In this document: positions 35,847 through 48,438 of the stretch, piece after piece
Numbering within the stretch: the first letter of the stretch is position 1
Layout: each line of letters begins with the position of its first letter
Assembly (NCBI GenBank): GCA_001600415.1
Contig: BCJX01000004.1
Coordinates: 230,104-294,103 of the forward strand
DNA: 64,000 nucleotides
DNA from: Pascua guehoae
Lineage: Eukaryota > Basidiomycota > Tremellomycetes > Trichosporonales > Trichosporonaceae
Direction of reading: 5' to 3'
Translations under genes and position numbers: made by a program
Notes under the pieces: model-generated
The model's input: the letters and a program-made list of their open reading frames with translations, nothing else
Told to the model about the DNA's origin: nothing
The model's database searches: none

Positions 35847-36060
35847 GCGATGTCGACAATCTGAGGGTATGAGTACAAGCCGTGCATCAGGCTAACTTTG
35901 TACCATATCGAGCTCAATGCTGTCGTGCCATCCACCATGCACGCACGACACTCTCACGGCGGCCCCTACACTTTCCTTGCATTTCCTGTACGATACCATA
36001 CCCTGCGTGCGCGTGACCAAGCTCAACCGTGCCAGTCTCAACACTTTGCAGTCACACCTG
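35798..36060. mobile_element. MITE-like element, copy D (263 bp, TA flanks on both sides)
   Basis: The left terminus reads caggtgtgaccggaaaggat then tgggactgccac. The right terminus reads gtgccagtctcaacactttg then cagtcacacctg. These are inverted repeats of about 32 bp with roughly seven differences. TA flanks each end (35796-35797 and 36061-36062), as expected for Tc1/mariner-type insertion. The interior has no transposase. It is the best-preserved member of the family in this window. Confidence 0.75.
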
Positions 36061-36152
36061 TACAGAGCGTGTGAAAAAGGACTGTGAGGGGCCCAGGGAT
36101 ACCGTGGCATGTACATAGCTCCAAGCTGGCGTCGAGATGAGCGTTTGGCAGC

Positions 36153-36154
<2 letters not shown>

Positions 36155-36185
<31 letters not shown>
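36155..36185 (+). repeat. poly(A) tract, 31 A
   Basis: An uninterrupted run of 31 A residues sits between GC-rich flanks, 95 bp after the right end of MITE copy D. It could mark the tail of a retroposed RNA or be a simple homopolymer; no target duplication was identified. Confidence 0.9.
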
Positions 36186-36187
<2 letters not shown>

Positions 36188-36379
36188 CAAATCTCATCCG
36201 GCGCCTCTCACGGTCCATTTCGACACCCCAAACCAGTCGCGCGTGGGTGGTGGGTGCTATCTGCCCAAACAATGCGAGACCGCCAGGCGTGTGCGAGGGC
36301 ACCGCGGTGTTGCGCGCGTTGGCGGGTGCCCAGCCTGGAATCGTTTGCGATGTGCCCGGACGAATCAATACCTGACAAG

Positions 36380-37028
36380 CTCCACCCACTAACACCCAAA
36401 GGCAAGCACATCGGGTTCCTGCGCATCACATTCTACCTCGACGACAAGATTGTCGCCTACGGAAGCCAGCAGGTGGCCATAGTGTACAATAACATCAAGC
36501 GGACATTGACCGAGGACGGCGAAAACGGTCATTGAGGTGCCGAGGGAACAGGTCAAGGCGCGGTTGTAGTCTCTGTATCTTGAGCACCGCGCATGTCTAA
36601 AGGGCTCGCGCCACAGCTCGTGGCAGTGACTAACAGTGAACAAGAGTGGCACGCCACTGGCGCTCAGCCCCGCACCCCCCCCCCAATTGGTCCTACGTGA
36701 GGGGAGAATACGCACTGAGCACCAAGGCCCACAAGGCGACGAGGGTGCAGCACGCACAATTCAAGCTCTGGGAGAAAATCGCCAACCTAAACCTCGACGT
36801 GCTCAGAAGCCTGCAGTGGTGTGTCCCGAACGGACCGTGGGCACGGGCGTGATTGGGAGCGGCAGGAATTCTCGACCACGTCCTCTGTCGGTCCCCCCGC
36901 ACAAGCACCACCAGGTTGGCGAAAGCACTTGGGACAACTGGGATGACGAAGTCGTCTTGGGCACCGAGTCTGGTTTCGTTCAGAGTGGCCGTTCTGCCTT
37001 GCCGTCCTACCACAGTCACGTGCCATGA
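36380..37028 (+). pseudogene. coding relics, possibly including a thioesterase (hotdog) fragment
   Basis: A plus-strand frame around 36380-36535 reads KGKHIGFLRITFYLDDKIVA then YGSQQVAIVYNNIKRTL, which resembles the central strands of 4HBT/PaaI-type thioesterases but is far too short. Further downstream, fragments that look coded lie in different frames: YVRGEYALSTKAHKATRVQH at about 36700 and GESTWDNWDDEVVLGTESGF at about 36920. No splice sites join them. I read this as decayed genes rather than an expressed one; the family assignment is tentative. Confidence 0.3.
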
Positions 37029-37708
37029 AGGTTCCGGGATCCAGGCAGCCCCCAGCCCAGTGTACAGCAATAATGTCACGGCGGCGCCGGCCCAGCATGT
37101 AAGCGCCGCGGCCGGAGCATGTGGCGACATGACATGGCGACAGGCATGGCGACATGGCACGCCCCCGAGCGCGACGCTGCGGTCCGATCTCGGTAATGGC
37201 ACGCAAAGACCGCGCCGCACAGCGTCGACCGTGTGGATGCGTGCGCGCGCTGCAAGACAATGCCAGCCCAAAACCGACAACCGAGAACCGACAACTGAGC
37301 AAGTTGTGGACGGGACGCCAAGCCCCCGTGCGCCGAATACCGACTGCGAACCCGAACCCGTTTGCCACCCCGCGTTCCTTGCCCGCGAAATGCTCGACAC
37401 CACATGTGGTCCATGATTCATGGCCCGTACAAACCGGAGCACACAGGCACGTCGACGCGTCAGCGCCCCGCCCAGCCCAGCGCCTGTACACTGCCCGAGA
37501 CGTGCGGACAATGCGGGAACGCGGATGAGGCGGTGTGTGGGATGCGTGGCATGTGTGGTCCACCTGGGTGGAGACTGTGCGCAGTGGCTGCGGAGGGGTC
37601 TCGGCCAGTGGCTAGGTGACGGGGGACGGGTGGCAGGTGGCACATGGGCCAGCGTGTGCAGGAACGAGGGACGAGGGACGAGGAACTGCACCGGCGACTG
37701 GTTGTTAA

Positions 37709-37911
37709 CTCTGGCTCTGTCTGGCTTTGACTCTCCTTGACTCTCGCCCTGGCTCTGGCTCTGGCTGGCTTTGACTCGCCCTCGGTGGGATTCTGGCTCT
37801 GGCTCTGGCTGGGACTTGGACTTTGGCTCTGGCTCTGGCTTGACTTTGGCTCTGGCTCTGGCTCTGGCGTACCTCGATCGTACCTGGACCTGGACCTGGA
37901 CCTGGACCTGG
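37709..37911. repeat. TCTGGC/TGGACC hexamer repeat region
   Basis: Imperfect tandem hexamers (ctggct, ctctgg permutations) alternate with ttgactctgg-type units and end in five ctggac units. Because six is a multiple of three, both strands stay open; the minus strand would read Ser-Gln and Pro-Glu repeats in a 460-codon frame that I reject as a gene. Confidence 0.85.
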
Positions 37912-38147
37912 GTGTGCAAGACAAGTGCGTTGAGGCATGCACCGTGGCACAAGTTGTGCGTTCCCGAGGCATGCACCGCGGCGCAGCGTGGCGTGGCTGT
38001 GCGCCGCTGGTCGATTGAATCGATGACTAGGTCCGAGAGGCGGACGAGACACGGCCACTGCAGAAGCCGAAACACGACCCGAGACTGAGACGACCGTGTG
38101 ACGGATGTGGCGGTTGAGTGAGTCGTGTTGTAATGAGAGGGGGCATT

Positions 38148-38206
38148 CGATGCTTTGCGATGCGCGATGCCTTGCGATGCCTTGCGATGCGATGGGATCT
38201 GATGCC
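38148..38206. repeat. GCGATGCCTT-type tandem repeat
   Basis: Short direct repeats of gcgatgc and gcgatgcctt follow one another; scattered gatgcgatg words continue to about 38490. No coding meaning. Confidence 0.7.
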
Positions 38207-41200
38207 ATCGGGGTAGGTGGTACAGCCCAGGGGTAGAGATCCCGAGCCATTTGAGTCATGAGTCATTGTCGAACATTGCTGACGAATTGGCCGCTTCTGT
38301 TCATTACACATGGCCTGCCAAGGCGGCACTGTCTCACCGCTCGTGTAGCCGCCCGAGCGCGCCACCGCAGCGCCGCTGCTGTGCTGCGATGCTCCGGTGT
38401 GACTCCCCGTGTACCATGCAACGTGCGATGCGATGTGACTCCCCCGTGTACTAGAAGCAGCGTGCGATGAGATGCGCTGGATGAGATGCGTGCGCGGCGC
38501 TGGGTTTGCATGTGGCGCCACACCACTCATCCGGCAGACGTGGCACAGACACAGACGTCATTGTTGACGACACATGTCGCGGGCGGCCAGACTGCAATCG
38601 GCGGGCCCGGCGGGGTCGGTCGTCGCCGCATTCCATGTGCCACGACTACTGTTTAGCACTAGTACTCGCGACTACCGTGGTGTAACTGGAGTACGACATG
38701 GCCGCCGGTCCGCCGGCCTTGCCTCTGAGCGGGACAGCAGTCATCAGTATCGGCCGCCGCCGCCGCCGCTTTGCCACAGCACCACGGCTATCCGTTTGAC
38801 AGCCGACTAGCGCGACTTGTAAGTTTGCCCGACTATAGTACAGCGTACGCACTGTCCACCGCAGCCTGCGACGATCGCCGGTGTCCGGCCCGATGCCCGA
38901 TTGTCCGAGTATCGGAGCACTGGCGTGATCGTCGTCTGTGGTGCGATTCGGATCGGGTGGCGGGGCGTCTAATCGATTGTCTTGGGCCACTTTGATGTCT
39001 TCGGGAGCATCCGAGCGCCACCTCGGGCAAACCCACGGGTTCCGCCACCGCACGATGCGCAGCAAGATTAGCATATCGGGATAGTTTTGGCAAATGCTCG
39101 TTGACGCACAGCTCAGGCTCCACTGTGGCTGCAGTTTAACAGCAAGCGTTGAATGAGCATCAATTCTCATCTCATCTTGCAGAGTGAGCCAGTTTTGGGT
39201 GACACCTGATTGATGGATTGATTGATCCGCTGTGGCGTGGCACGCAGTTCTGCCGCGGTTTGTCCGCCCCAATCTATGCCAGCTGTGCAGGTTTTGGATC
39301 TCCCGCTTGCTCGGCGCGATGCTTTCCCCTCGTGTCCCAAGATCCCTGTCCAGTTGTGTGATCTGTCCCCTACTATTGTATCACTAGCGCCGTCGACTAG
39401 ACGACCGCCGACTCCGCTACCGGAAACGTGGCAGTCCCTTCCCCCCCGTTTCCAGGTTGTGCTGGCGGCTCGGGGAATTTACTGGGCCTGGGCGTGGTCC
39501 TAAGATCCTAAGACCACTAGGACCAAAGTGATCGCGTGCATGCTGCAATTTCGTCCACAAATCAAACAGGACGTTTTCCTGACTGGCATGGCAACAGGCG
39601 CGGATGTGTGATCGTGGGCGGGGCAGTTTCTGGCACTTGTTGGCGGACACGATGCATACATACGTTGGAGCGACAACAGAATGACGAGCGAGTGAATGGA
39701 ATGGAATGGGATGCCCGTGCGGGACGGGTGGCAGAACTTTGCTGTGCGATCAAACCGACGGAATGGAGGCCCGTGCCCCATTGAATAATATTCTTATTAT
39801 TTTAATTATTCTCGTCCAGATAGTGGTGGGCAAGCGTCTACCGTCTCCACCAACCAGCGGCAATGTGCGGCTACGGGGGGCGACTCGTTCGTCACTTGTG
39901 GTGGCTCCAAGCTATGCAGGCGGTCAGTGGCCTCAGTGGCGTTGCGGCAAGGCGCGTTGGGACGGTCCTGGACTCAGGGTCCCGGACATTCCGGGGCACG
40001 CCGGACTTGGGCCACGGGGCACGCAGGCACTCGCGCCCCTGTCACCCAGGCCAGACACGACGCAGACAAGTCGCAGACAAAGCCGCAGACGACACTTAGT
40101 CCCGGCGTTTGACCTAGGATTCCAATAATGTTACTCTACTTTGATGGTGCTACTGTGCTGTACCTTGAGGCGTGCGCGGGCACCACCAAGAGAGAATCAG
40201 GTCAGGCACCAGCCCAAAGCGTAAGCGAGAAAGGAGTCGACGCCTATCTGTCGAATGCCACAGTAGACCCAAACGGCCCTCCACCCCACCTGGCCATGTG
40301 CAAGAAGAGACCAGTGGCGCAGGTTACCGCTGCGCGTTGTGGCGCAATTTGGCGTCGGAGGCAGATGAAATCCAGCCAGGGAACCGGCAGAATAGTGGGG
40401 AACTCGCGGACCAGGCCCTGGGCCATCCCAAACCACCACCACAACAAAGTCTCTGATCACCAAAGGTTCCCCCCCAAGTGCACTTGTTCACTAGCGTCTT
40501 GGGCGCGTGAGCATGGTCGACGCCAGTGAGCGCCAACTTGGTATAGCGCTGCCGGACGGGAAGACAGGGTTAGTCGCTTCGATACGAGCCACAGTGGTCC
40601 CCCTGTGCTCGTCTTGTCATGAGCATCACCTTGTGTATGCAGCTCCAGCATCCTCAGGAGTGTGGGAATGCTAGTCAGAGGACGAGTTTTGAAGGAGAGT
40701 GAGTTAGAGTGAGTTGAGTGAGTGCCTCCTTTGGCTGCCTCTCCGCTTCCCTGGGTCGGTCGTGTGGATTGATGAACAAGGTCTCACTCTTCTGGTGTGA
40801 GTGTGAGTGTCATGTCTTGTCTCGTCTTTTTTGTTTTCCCTGTTTTCCGACGGGGCATGATGCCAAGGGTGGCCGATCGGGGCCTTTTTGTGTTAGGGTT
40901 CAACAAGCAATAGACCAAAGGCAATCCCTCTCCTCGTCCCATGGCATGCATCGCAGTTGGTTCTTGTGTCCATTTGCTGTGCTGTGCCGTGTCGTGCTGC
41001 GCTTGTGCCACGCATGCCACGCTGCACTGCATGGCAGTCCGAGTAGAGTCAGGCTCCGTGATCCCGGAATGGACAGGGGGCGGCAGTGCGAGGGATCTCA
41101 CAGGACAAGAGCAACAGCATTCAACGCGCAAGAGCGCCCCCCAACGACTTGCCGTTTTCCTGCATGGTGTTTTCCTGTTTTCCTATTTACCACTCCTGGT

Positions 41201-44200
41201 ATGCATGCCGCTTGGCTCTTCCCTCTGCCAGGTCTGCCTCTCTTCTGGCAACGACCGAGCCTGCACCGACGCAAGCGACCTAGATCCTTACGATGCCAAT
41301 CGGTCCCATCCCACCGATCCCAATCGATCCCACTTGTGCCTCGACGCCATGCATGCCATCATCACATCCATGTCATGGCATGCCCCCCGGCCATGACCCC
41401 ACGAACCGAGCCTCACCACCCGGCCGCCTTTGATCCGCAGCCGCAATACCTTGCCCCCAACTTGCCAGCCTCATGCCAGGACTCGAGACTGGTCACGGTC
41501 GCGGGTATGCGTCTGGGCCTAGCGCCCAGACCTAGTTGGGCGCAAGAAGGTTGGCCAAATTGACTCGCACGCCTTTCGTGGAGCAGCACACGCACAGCAC
41601 CGCACCGAGGATGTGCAGGGCAGGGCGGACGCGAGATGGTTTGGTGACAGGGGAGGAGGGAGGGAGGGGGCACGCGGAGATCGAGCAAAAAAAAAAGAGA
41701 GATAGGTACGCGACACGGAGAGGGACAGACACAAGGAGACGGATGGATGCGACTGCGGGCATGGGCATGAGCACGCGTGCCCTCTCGTTGCCCCCTTGTG
41801 ATGGACAAAATGTCTTGGGTGTTAGAGTTTGCCAGGTACACGGGAGGTGTCATAGTGAACAAGTCTAGGTTTAGACATTTAGGCACTGCATTTTGTTTCA
41901 ATGCAGAGAAACGGACATGCATGGTTCTCGTGGGCATTTATTGCCTTGGGGGACCGACGTCAGTCCCGACATGAGCCGCCACGGACGCCATGGACGCCAT
42001 GCTACGGCATCAGACAAGGTTGGATTTGGCTCGGTCTTGTCTGGGTAAGAGCCGTGCGTGTGCTTTTGCTGGCGCGGGCAATGCTCGGACCAAGGTAAAC
42101 CTAGGTTGTGAGATGTGGGACCTTTTGGCGCTTTTTGATTGAGTAGTCTGCAAGTCTCGAGTGAATTGACCAAGTGGCGGAGGCGGCCGGCGGCGGCGGG
42201 GCGCGGGGCGCGGCGGCGCGCGACGACAGCGACGGCCGGCACCGGGCACCTGGCACCTGGGAGGCAAGGCCAAGCCAAGCTCTTCCAAACCGACGACCAA
42301 GAAAAGTGAGCGTCATTTCGTTCCTGGAGTCTCGCCTCCTAGTCCGCCTCAGACGTCGTCGCCGACTAACCCGACCCGCGCACAAACGACGCTACTGCAC
42401 TAGTCGTACAGTCCTACAGCAGCTTGGTGCAGTGCAGTACAGTTTGTACGCAGCAGCAGACGCCACTCGTGCTACAGTACCTGCCTGCGTACCTTGGCTT
42501 TTTGATTCAAGGCTGCATGCTCCAGCACTACCTACTTTTCCAGGCGCGACCCGCGCGCGACCCGCGATCCGCGATCCGCGCCTGCCGTCACCCAAATAGA
42601 CTTGTCCACACTGTGCTACTACTGTGGTCAAAGTACTGTAGCCACTCAAACTCAACCACTCACTCACTCTGGCTGGCAACACTCGTCTCCTCATCCTCAT
42701 CGGCGTCGTCGCCTTCCTTTGTCTCCACCTCATCACCATCACCTATCTACCTTTTTCAACCTTTCCACCCTTCTCCCTTTTCCTTCCTCTCTACTCTATT
42801 CGAACTCTTATTGTTGCCCTCGCATCGCATAACCGGCGGCCAACCCCGACCGACCCTCGCGCCTCGTCCGCCTCCACCCTACCCGCTCAGATTACTGCAG
42901 CCACCCCGACCAAGCCCCGCCCCACCACCCACCACCAACTCAACCCACCCTTCCTTCTGACCCTTCCTCAACTGCTTGTCTTGCCCCGCACGTCCCCGCG
43001 CCCCGGACATTTGGCCACCAACCATTGACGCCCCTTGCCCGGCGTTGCACCCTTTGAATTCCCTCCCCCCTTGCGCTTGCGGCCTTCCTTCCTTCCTTGC
43101 TTTGGTCCTTTGGTGGTCGTGCCCGTCACCCACCCATCACCGGCCCTCGTCCTCTTTTGTCGCTCTTGCCCGTCCAACCAACAGGGTGTTGTGCGCGCGC
43201 TAGCGCCCCCCCCGCCGCGCCACTTTGGATTGAGGATTCTTACTGCATCGCCGTGACGCCGTCGACGCCTCGTTTGCACAGACACACCTTTTCCTCCTTT
43301 CCATTTGCAGTGTCGGCCATCGCCTCGTCGCCTCGTCACTTGGCCACTTGGTCACCTCGCCACCACCTCGAACCTGTTCCAGAAAGAGTGCCAGGCTGGT
43401 TCCTGCACCATTGGTCCCCCGTACCTCCGTGCCCGCCCACAACCGAACCCCTCGAGGAGAGGACACTACGAGGCCGTCCACCCTCCATCACCGCTGCTTG
43501 AACCACACGCACGCCACGACAGTCTCCTTCCCTCGCTCGTTCCCTCCCTGCTCGCTTTCCCTTCCCTGCACGTGCAAATCCCTTTTGCATCACGCTCTGC
43601 GCATCACGCATCACCCATCAGCACCCCCCTCCTCTCTCTCTTGTTACCCTAACGCAAGAGAACACTAGGCAAGCCAAAGCTCCTGCTCACAACAAGCAAC
43701 AATCTTGGTACCTGCTGCGCTACCTTTCGCCTAAAGCAACGCCACTCGCTTGAGCCCTCGCCTCGGCCTCTTCCCCCTCCCCCCCCCTCTCTACCTCTCT
43801 ACTGCGTTGTGCTGTGCGCGCGACCCGCTCATTTGCACCGCACCGCACCGACCCACACAAATCACCAGCGGTCGCCACTCTGGTCGTTTCCTCCTAATCG
43901 TCACCGGACGTCCCCCCCCCCCGCCCACCTTCTCCGCTCAGTGGCCCGATTTTGGCGACCAGAATCCAACTTTGCTTTTCTCTACCACCGACACCACCAG
44001 ACCACCACCACCGTCTCCACCACCTCCACCCACCTCATCCTCCATCTCATCTTTCTCCTGCCAGCGACCTCGAGGCGCTACCCAACAACTCTCACACACA
44101 CACCAACCCGCACCACACACCCCACACGCTTGACGACGCCTAATAGCCGTTAGGCAACGCCCGCCACTGCCCAAGGCGCCCCCGTTTGCAACACGCGACA

Positions 44201-44456
44201 TGCTCTCACCGTTTGGTTGAGCGCCCTTCTCAGCTCTCAACTTTACTCTCAGGCGGCGACTACGACCAAGACAGGTGCTTCCTCGCCCCCGCCCCCCCTG
44301 GTCAGTCGCCGCCCACATTCCTCACGCCCTCAACCGACTCTCTCCACGAGTCGCCACAGCCTTTGTCCTTGCCATAGCAACAACTGCTAGCTTGACGAAG
44401 GCGCGATCTCTGGTGCGATCGTCGACCACCGTGCAGTAGTGGCACGAGGCGCGGTC

Positions 44457-47400
44457 ATGCCTCCTGCACCGAACGGGGCTGGGCCCCCCATCGACCCGTT
44501 CGCCCGTTCTGTGGTGGAACCAAGTCAACAACAACAGCACGCCTTTCCTCCTCACCACTACCCCCCTCAACCAATACACCCTTCCCTTCTCACACCTCAC
44601 TCGACCGCCTCGACTCCCACTGATTATTACTCGCCCGCCACAACAAGCTACCTCCCCACACCGCCCCTTGCCTCCGGTCATCCCGGCATCGCCCCCCACC
44701 ATGTCTCACCTCACGCCCAGGGCTTGCCAAACAGCCTCGACTGGCCAGTCGCCGGACCGTCAAATACACGACGTGCCAGCCTCGCCGCCCCCGGTGCCCG
44801 ATCATCCATGGACTCGCCCGACCCTGGTGGACGACGTGCAAGCGATGTGGTCGTCCAGCGACACGGTAGTGAAGCATTCTTGCGTCGGGGCAGTGATGCT
44901 CTCACAAAGGCGGACGTTCAGGCACACATGCAAGCGCGCCGCGCCAGCGAAGCCTTCTCTACTAATTCGCCTGCCAGGACGCCCCTTGGCGGTACACCAG
45001 AAGAGGACGATGGCCGTGTCGGTGTAGAAGATCCATGTGCGTAACTTGGCCCCGCTGATGGCCGCCCGCCGACCGGGCGTGCAATTGCGACAGCTGCTAA
45101 CAGACACCTAGGTTCCGAGAGGGCGTACACGGAGCTTAAAGTTCTCGGTGACGGGTCGTTCGGCACCGTATGGCTTTGCGATTGGCACTCGACGGTCAAG
45201 CCCAATGTCTTGCTTTCGGCCATGCAATGTGGAGCAGGCGCCCGCCCCGAATGGGCAGGGAAGCGTCTCGTCGCACTCAAGCGCATGAAGCGCGTATGGG
45301 AAGGAGGCTGGCACGAAGCCCGCAGTCTTGGAGAGCTTGTCGTGAGTTGGCACTTGGGTTTTCTTTCCCTCGATTTTTGCAACACATCACTGACCGCAGT
45401 CATTGCGAACCATCCCTCCCCACCCTGCCGTCATTCCCCTGTATGACGCGTTCATCTCGCCGCGCTCGCGCGAGCTTTACTTTGTGTTTGAGTGCATGGA
45501 GGGCAACCTCTACCAGCTTACAAAGTCGCGCAAGGGAAGACCGCTGGCAGCCGGCCTGATTGCCAGCTGTTTCCACCAGATTGTGTCTGGATTGCATCAC
45601 ATCCACAACTATGGCTACTTTCATCGTGACATGAAGCCCGAAAATCTGCTGGTGACTACCACGGGCCTGTGCGACTACCTCTCCATCAAGGCGCTCAACG
45701 AAATCAATGCACACCGCGCGGCTGGACATAGCGACGACACTCTCCCGCCATTTGTGGACAGAGACTATGTGGAAAAGGATGTCCAGGTAATTGTAAAGCT
45801 CGCCGACTTTGGTCTTGCCCGGGCCATTACGTCCAAACCGCCCTACACCGAGTACGTCTCGACACGATGGTACCGGGCACCCGAAGTCCTCTTGCGCTCA
45901 ACCGAGTATGGAGCGCCAGTCGACATGTGGGCGCTCGGGACGATCCTCGCCGAGATGATAAACCTCAAACCCATCTTCCCCGGGACAAACGAGATAGACC
46001 AGGTGTGGCGTATATGTGATCAACTCGGCGACCCAAGCGCAGACTATGGCGTCGACGAGCGTGGACACGTTATCGGTGGCGGTCGGTGGGGTACGGGAAT
46101 CAGGCTCGCAAAGAAGCTCGACTTTTCATTCCCAAAGCGCCAACCGGCGCGCTTGCGCAGCCTGTTTCCAGAGAGCACGCCGCAGTCGTTGATCGATTGC
46201 ATCGCCCAACTCTTGCGATATAACCCAAGGTATCGTTTAACCTCGGCGCAGTGTATAAACCACCCTTACGCGATTGAGACGATCCCACTCCTCCAGCATG
46301 TGCCGCCTCTGCCCCGCATTCCGTTCTCCCAGGGCCAACCATCTGCCCAACCAGCCCGACCTCCGACGGCCGACTTGAGCGCGCCACCGCGCCAGATTCC
46401 TCCTTCCCACTCGCACCACGATCGCCAACCACCGCGCCAAGCGTTTGTCAACGGCGACAGGCGCACTCTTCCACTGGTCGAGGCACACCACAACCCCACC
46501 CATGGCGGTCTGGGTCACAGCCGCGGTCACAGCCAAAGCCGCAGCCAAAGCCACAGCCACACTCCAGAGGCAGCGATGCAGCCGAACGGTGGCCACCCGC
46601 AGTCGCAGCAACAGACACAGCAGCAGCAGCAGCAGCAACACTACTTTCCCTCTGCTCCCCCGCTGCTTCGTCAGGACTCGACCGATTCTCGCAGCGCGTA
46701 CGGCACGTCGGCGTTGGTACACCAGTTGCGCGAGTTAGACCTTCCCACCGACGACCTGGCAAGCTATGGTCCGCGCCGTTGGGCCGAAGAGCAAGCGAGC
46801 CGTCACCCGTCACTCGCTGTCAACACGCAGGGCCACGACCCAAACCGCCGTCCATCGGTTGCCGCCTCGGTTCATTCTGCGGGCGCCTCGTCGAACCCGT
46901 CCTATACCAGCTTGTCGGCAACCCTCTCGGCGACGCATCTGCAGCAGCGTATGCCCTCGGAATACGCGCCAAACCAGTATACGCCGAGCCCTCACCTCAT
47001 GGCCTATGTTCAGCAGCAGCAGCGGGCTCACCAGCAACGGGCAATGGTCACGCAGTCGACACCCAACTTAAGCACGCCTCCTCAGCACGCCGAGGTTGGC
47101 ATGCATCGGGCAGCGCAGTCGTCGGTGGCATTAACTCCGCATCAACCGGCGCCAACACCCCAGCAAATGAGCGCGAGCAAGATGGGGTCTATCGGCAAGA
47201 AGAAGAAGTGGGGTTTGTCATCTGTCTTTGGCGGCGGGGACAAAAAGGAGGGCGCCTCGGCACCGCTGCCTGCAGTTGAAGAAGGGCCGCACTCTACAAT
47301 CTCGTCGCTCAAGCGCACGCAGTCGGGCCATTACGCTGGTGACCGTGCTATGCCGGCGGCGGAGATGGATCCCAAGGCGGCGAAGAAGGAAGCTGGGCGG

Positions 47401-48438
47401 CAGGCACGCGAGCTTGCCAAGGCCAAGCGTGAGGCTGCCGAGCGTGCTCAGAAGGAGCGTGCACGTGCTGTTCTGGAGAAGCGCTCGCAACTCATCACCA
47501 CTGGGGGACCAGAAGCTTTGTTGAACGAACGGAACCCCGCAGGCGCTGTTCCGTTGTCGCCACAGACCATGCTCCCGCCACCAAAGCAGCATGCGCGCTA
47601 CCCCAGCGACTTGCGTACGTACCGTGGCGGACCCGCCACGTCGGCCCACTCGCTCTCGTCGTTGCACAGCCAAAACTCGTCTGGTTATCTCGACCCGGTG
47701 GGCGAGTACTACAATGACGGCGGCGACGGTGGCCGAAACAAGGCGCGCAAGACCAACGAAGAGGCCGACCACAGCAGCGTGGGACGGACGTCGATGAAGA
47801 GCCGCAGCTTACTTTCGGTTGGCACTGTCGACAGCGATCCCGGCCCGCGGAGGTTGCGCGACGTTGGCCCAGACGGTTCGCATCAGGGCCGGCGTACGGC
47901 ATCGATTGCGTCGACACAGCGTCATCCGTCCAAGATGGCGCACTCGACCAGCTCGCTCATGACGCACTCGACAGGCTCTCTCGAGTCGCAACTGGCGTCG
48001 CAACTTGCCCGCCAGGCGACAGTGGCGTCTGCCTCCGAGTCGTCGCTCTCGCTTGGCCGCCGGGCAGGACGCAATCTGACCCCCGTGCTCGACCAGCACT
48101 ATCGCACCGAGCAAAGTCCGTATGGTCAGCACATGCACCCTGGTATGCCCGACCCGATCCGCCGTGGCAACGCGCTCCCCAGCATTGGCGACTGGGCAAA
48201 CGAGGGTCACGAGATTAACCCCATGTTCCGCGTTCCGCCCCAGGTGCCTGTCCATGGCCAGCAAACGCACCCGCAGTCGCACCAGCACCCACAACAACAA
48301 CATCAGTCTCCATCCCATCTCCCCCCACATGGACATCACTCCCACTCGCAATCTCACACCGCTCTCCCACCATTTTCGGCCATTGCGTCGGTCGCCGACT
48401 CGGCGCAACACCACCCCGGCCGCCGCCCCAACCAGTAA
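44457..48438 (+). CDS. CRK1: Ime2/MAK-family protein kinase (Crk1-like)
   Basis: Three exons (44457-45036, 45112-45341, 45400-48438) give 1282 residues. The Pro/Gln/Ser-rich N terminus (about 195 residues) precedes the kinase domain: glycine loop LGDGSFGTVW at 205-214, ALK lysine, HRDMKPENLL with Asp347, an insertion of about 45 residues, DFG at 406-408, activation-loop T420-E421-Y422 and WYRAPE. The TEY motif and the insertion before DFG fit the RCK/MAK/Ime2 class; Crk1 in Ustilago and Cryptococcus regulates mating, filamentation and meiosis. The tail of about 750 residues is low complexity (poly-Gln, His, Ser, one Lys/Ala/Glu coiled stretch with EAAERAQKERARAVLEKRSQ-like sequence) and probably regulatory. 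The ATG is the first in frame after a GTG; the leader upstream is long and pyrimidine-rich. Confidence 0.9.

Larger units (their letters stand above)
35847..44456. other. long gene-poor region with relics, simple repeats and a pyrimidine-rich leader
   Basis: More than 8 kb contain no frame I can support as a gene. Several long frames are artefacts of GC-rich or tandem-repeat DNA. Sub-features are listed separately: a poly(A) tract, coding relics at 36.4-37.0 kb and hexamer repeats at 37.7-38.2 kb. From about 42.6 to 44.4 kb the plus strand is strongly pyrimidine- and C-rich, like an unusually long promoter or 5' leader for the kinase that follows. It may contain 5' UTR introns. Confidence 0.55.

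Noticed and set aside
36693..38075. 460-codon minus-strand frame with Ser-Gln and Pro-Glu repeats
   Set aside because: It is kept open by hexamer tandem repeats, has no domain, and its flanks are ordinary GC-rich noise.
40718..41563. 281-codon plus-strand frame
   Set aside because: Cys/His/Pro-rich without pattern, no splice context, and overlapped by equally long frames on both strands.
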